From the IMG/VR virus record IMGVR_UViG_3300047560_001490, positions 1 through 42,208 of that record: DNA of 42,208 nucleotides; one strand, given 5' to 3'. Positions 41,470 through 42,208 of this stretch are shown here, in pieces. The position numbers were made by a program, and so were the translations under genes. This DNA comes from a virus. The first letter of the stretch is position 1; the number at the start of each line of letters is the position of its first letter. The notes beneath the pieces were generated by a model. It was not told where the DNA came from. It was given only the letters and a program-made list of their open reading frames with translations, and did no database searches.

Positions 41470-41965
41470 TTTCCCAAAAACACACATACCGGCCCAAATA
41501 TGGTAGTAAGTACTACGCCGTGCAAAGGTTAGCGAACCGGCTATCAAAGATCACGACCGAGGATTATTTTCTGTTAAGCCTCAGCCCGGAAAAACAGACA
41601 AAAGGATTACTACGTAGTCGTTCTGACCACTTTAGTAATGCATATCCTGCTGTATAGTTAAGCAGATATGTAGCGTGGGTAACTCCCATAACCGAGTCTT
41701 GAGATAGTATCTCAGAACCTTGCCATCCTTATGCTGGAATTCGGGACTCCGCCAGCCCAGTGGATGTAACTATATGACTGTAAGGCCTCATCAGAATGAT
41801 GTACCTTCTTTTATATTGGTTCCCTGCAAAGGGAACCTTATGACCAAACCTTTCAGAATAATTAAAGTTAATTGTTTAGAATAAGGTTTTGGGAGTAACT
41901 GACGAAACGTAAGTGAGTCAACTCCCAAAACAGATGAGTTCGCAAAGAACTCATCTCCCAAAAGA
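41470..41965 (+). ncRNA. Candidate large structured non-coding RNA (about 500 nt)
   Basis: This 500-base stretch has no gene but many compact stems. Read on the plus strand: GTAGT/ACTAC (41503-41516); CATAT-C-CTGCT/AGCAGATATG (41641-41670, one bulge); TGGG/CCCA (41676-41688); TGAGA/TCTCA (41700-41714); GCTGG/CCAGC with inner CGG/CCG (41733-41756); GGTTCCCT/AGGGAACC closed by a GCAA tetraloop (41818-41837); an 11-bp stem GTTTTGGGAGT/ACTCCCAAAAC (41886-41931) with an inner TGAC/GTCA; and a 10-bp stem with a GCAAA loop (41932-41956). GNRA-type loops appear only on the plus strand. TCCCAAAA at 41472 could also pair with TTTTGGGA at 41887, closing the whole element. No tRNA or tmRNA features were seen. 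Family unknown; ROOL or GOLLD-type RNAs are possible. Confidence 0.55.
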
Positions 41966-41966
41966 A

Positions 41967-42208
41967 TTAAAACTGTTGTTTCTTACTGGGATTCATAGCT
42001 TCGTAATGTTTTTCAATAACCTTGATCATTTTTTGACGTTGTGGTGCGGTTAACATCCATGCGTCGTTATAATCTAATCCACCTTGCATATAGAAAGTAA
42101 GAGTAGCTATATCAGTTTCAATGATAGACTTGTTCTTATCCATCATTTCTAACATGGAATTGATTAGGTCAGGATCTGAGGTTGCGATCGTTTGCCGAAA
42201 AAACTTAC
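41967..42208 (-). CDS. Partial small protein, baseplate hub assembly-like (gp26/gp51 region)
   Basis: The minus-strand frame is open to the right edge, so the N-terminus lies outside the window; at least 80 residues are visible. The end (MQGGLDYNDAWMLTAPQRQKMIKVIEKHY) resembles small helical baseplate-hub assembly proteins of T4-like phages, in which a helix is followed by a GG-turn and an aromatic DAW(M/A)L(S/T)xxxR motif. This is by memory and I cannot separate gp26- from gp51-like. An internal ATG at 42155 would give a 62-residue form, but upstream codons continue without a stop. Its stop at 41967 sits directly beside the 3' end of the structured RNA candidate. Confidence 0.5.
   Translation of the reverse strand, partial: KFFRQTIATSDPDLINSMLEMMDKNKSIIETDIATLTFYMQGGLDYNDAWMLTAPQRQKMIKVIEKHYEAMNPSKKQQF

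Noticed and set aside
41470-41965. tRNA, tmRNA or group I intron in the gene-free region
   Set aside because: No T-loop-type sequence or cloverleaf and no tRNA-like ends were found. Flanking genes are short and on opposite strands, so there is no split exon. I kept only the generic structured-RNA call.
1-42208. CRISPR array, insertion sequence, integrase or attachment site
   Set aside because: I saw no regularly spaced direct repeats with spacers, no transposase or integrase motifs and no obvious duplicated att-like sequence in this window.

Overview
This window is a long stretch of a T4-like (Straboviridae/cyanophage-type) myovirus genome. It is AT-rich and tightly packed. On the minus strand it carries recognisable baseplate and tail-fibre genes (homologues of T4 gp53, gp5, gp25 and gp6, plus two S74-chaperone fibres). 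On the plus strand it carries the late sigma factor gp55 and the recombination nuclease pair gp47/gp46. The likely host is a type II (alphaproteobacterial, Methylocystis/Methylosinus-like) methanotroph. The reason is a full-length, apparently intact pmoC (membrane methane monooxygenase subunit C) at 36150-36923 whose protein closely matches the alphaproteobacterial PmoC family. pmoC-carrying phages of freshwater methanotrophs have been reported before, so the gene itself is rare rather than new. Its genomic setting, and the elements beside it, deserve attention.

Layout. 1-453: two small plus-strand genes, the first cut by the window edge. 450-2300 (minus): thymidylate synthase, dihydrofolate reductase and a protein with a basic Lys/Ala/Thr tail. 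2369-33782 (minus): a 31-kb virion module. In transcription order it runs tail/baseplate protein, gp53, large hub-like protein, gp5 with a C-terminal lysozyme, gp25, gp6, a 4041-residue giant structural protein, a 45-residue mini-gene, a 196-residue structural protein, and two paralogous tail fibres separated by a terminator. 33914-39262 (plus): gp55, gp47, pmoC, a cluster of four very short ORFs, and gp46. 39244-39780 (minus): a PD-(D/E)XK-type nuclease. 39870-41468 (plus): three unrecognised genes, one with Cys pairs that look zinc-binding. 41470-41965: about 500 bases with no gene but dense hairpins, a candidate large structured RNA. 41967-42208 (minus): the C-terminus of a small baseplate-assembly-like protein.

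How it fits together. gp55 should direct late transcription from TATAAATA-type promoters, and matching or near-matching octamers lie just upstream of several virion genes on the minus strand. Exact TATAAATA copies also sit upstream of pmoC and of the tiny-ORF cluster. This suggests that these two units are expressed late, as independent cassettes (each ending in a hairpin terminator) dropped between gp47 and gp46, which are normally neighbours. ThyA and DHFR support nucleotide synthesis; gp46/gp47 and the nuclease support recombination and DNA processing; PmoC would act in the host membrane to keep methane oxidation running late in infection.

Best candidates for something undescribed: (1) the late-promoter-driven cluster of four tiny ORFs (35, 32, 8 and 7 residues), each with its own Shine-Dalgarno, the first two looking like exported peptides ending in FCGNCF and FYC; (2) the structured RNA region at 41470-41965. 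All functional statements come from reading the sequence and from memory of families; no searches were run.
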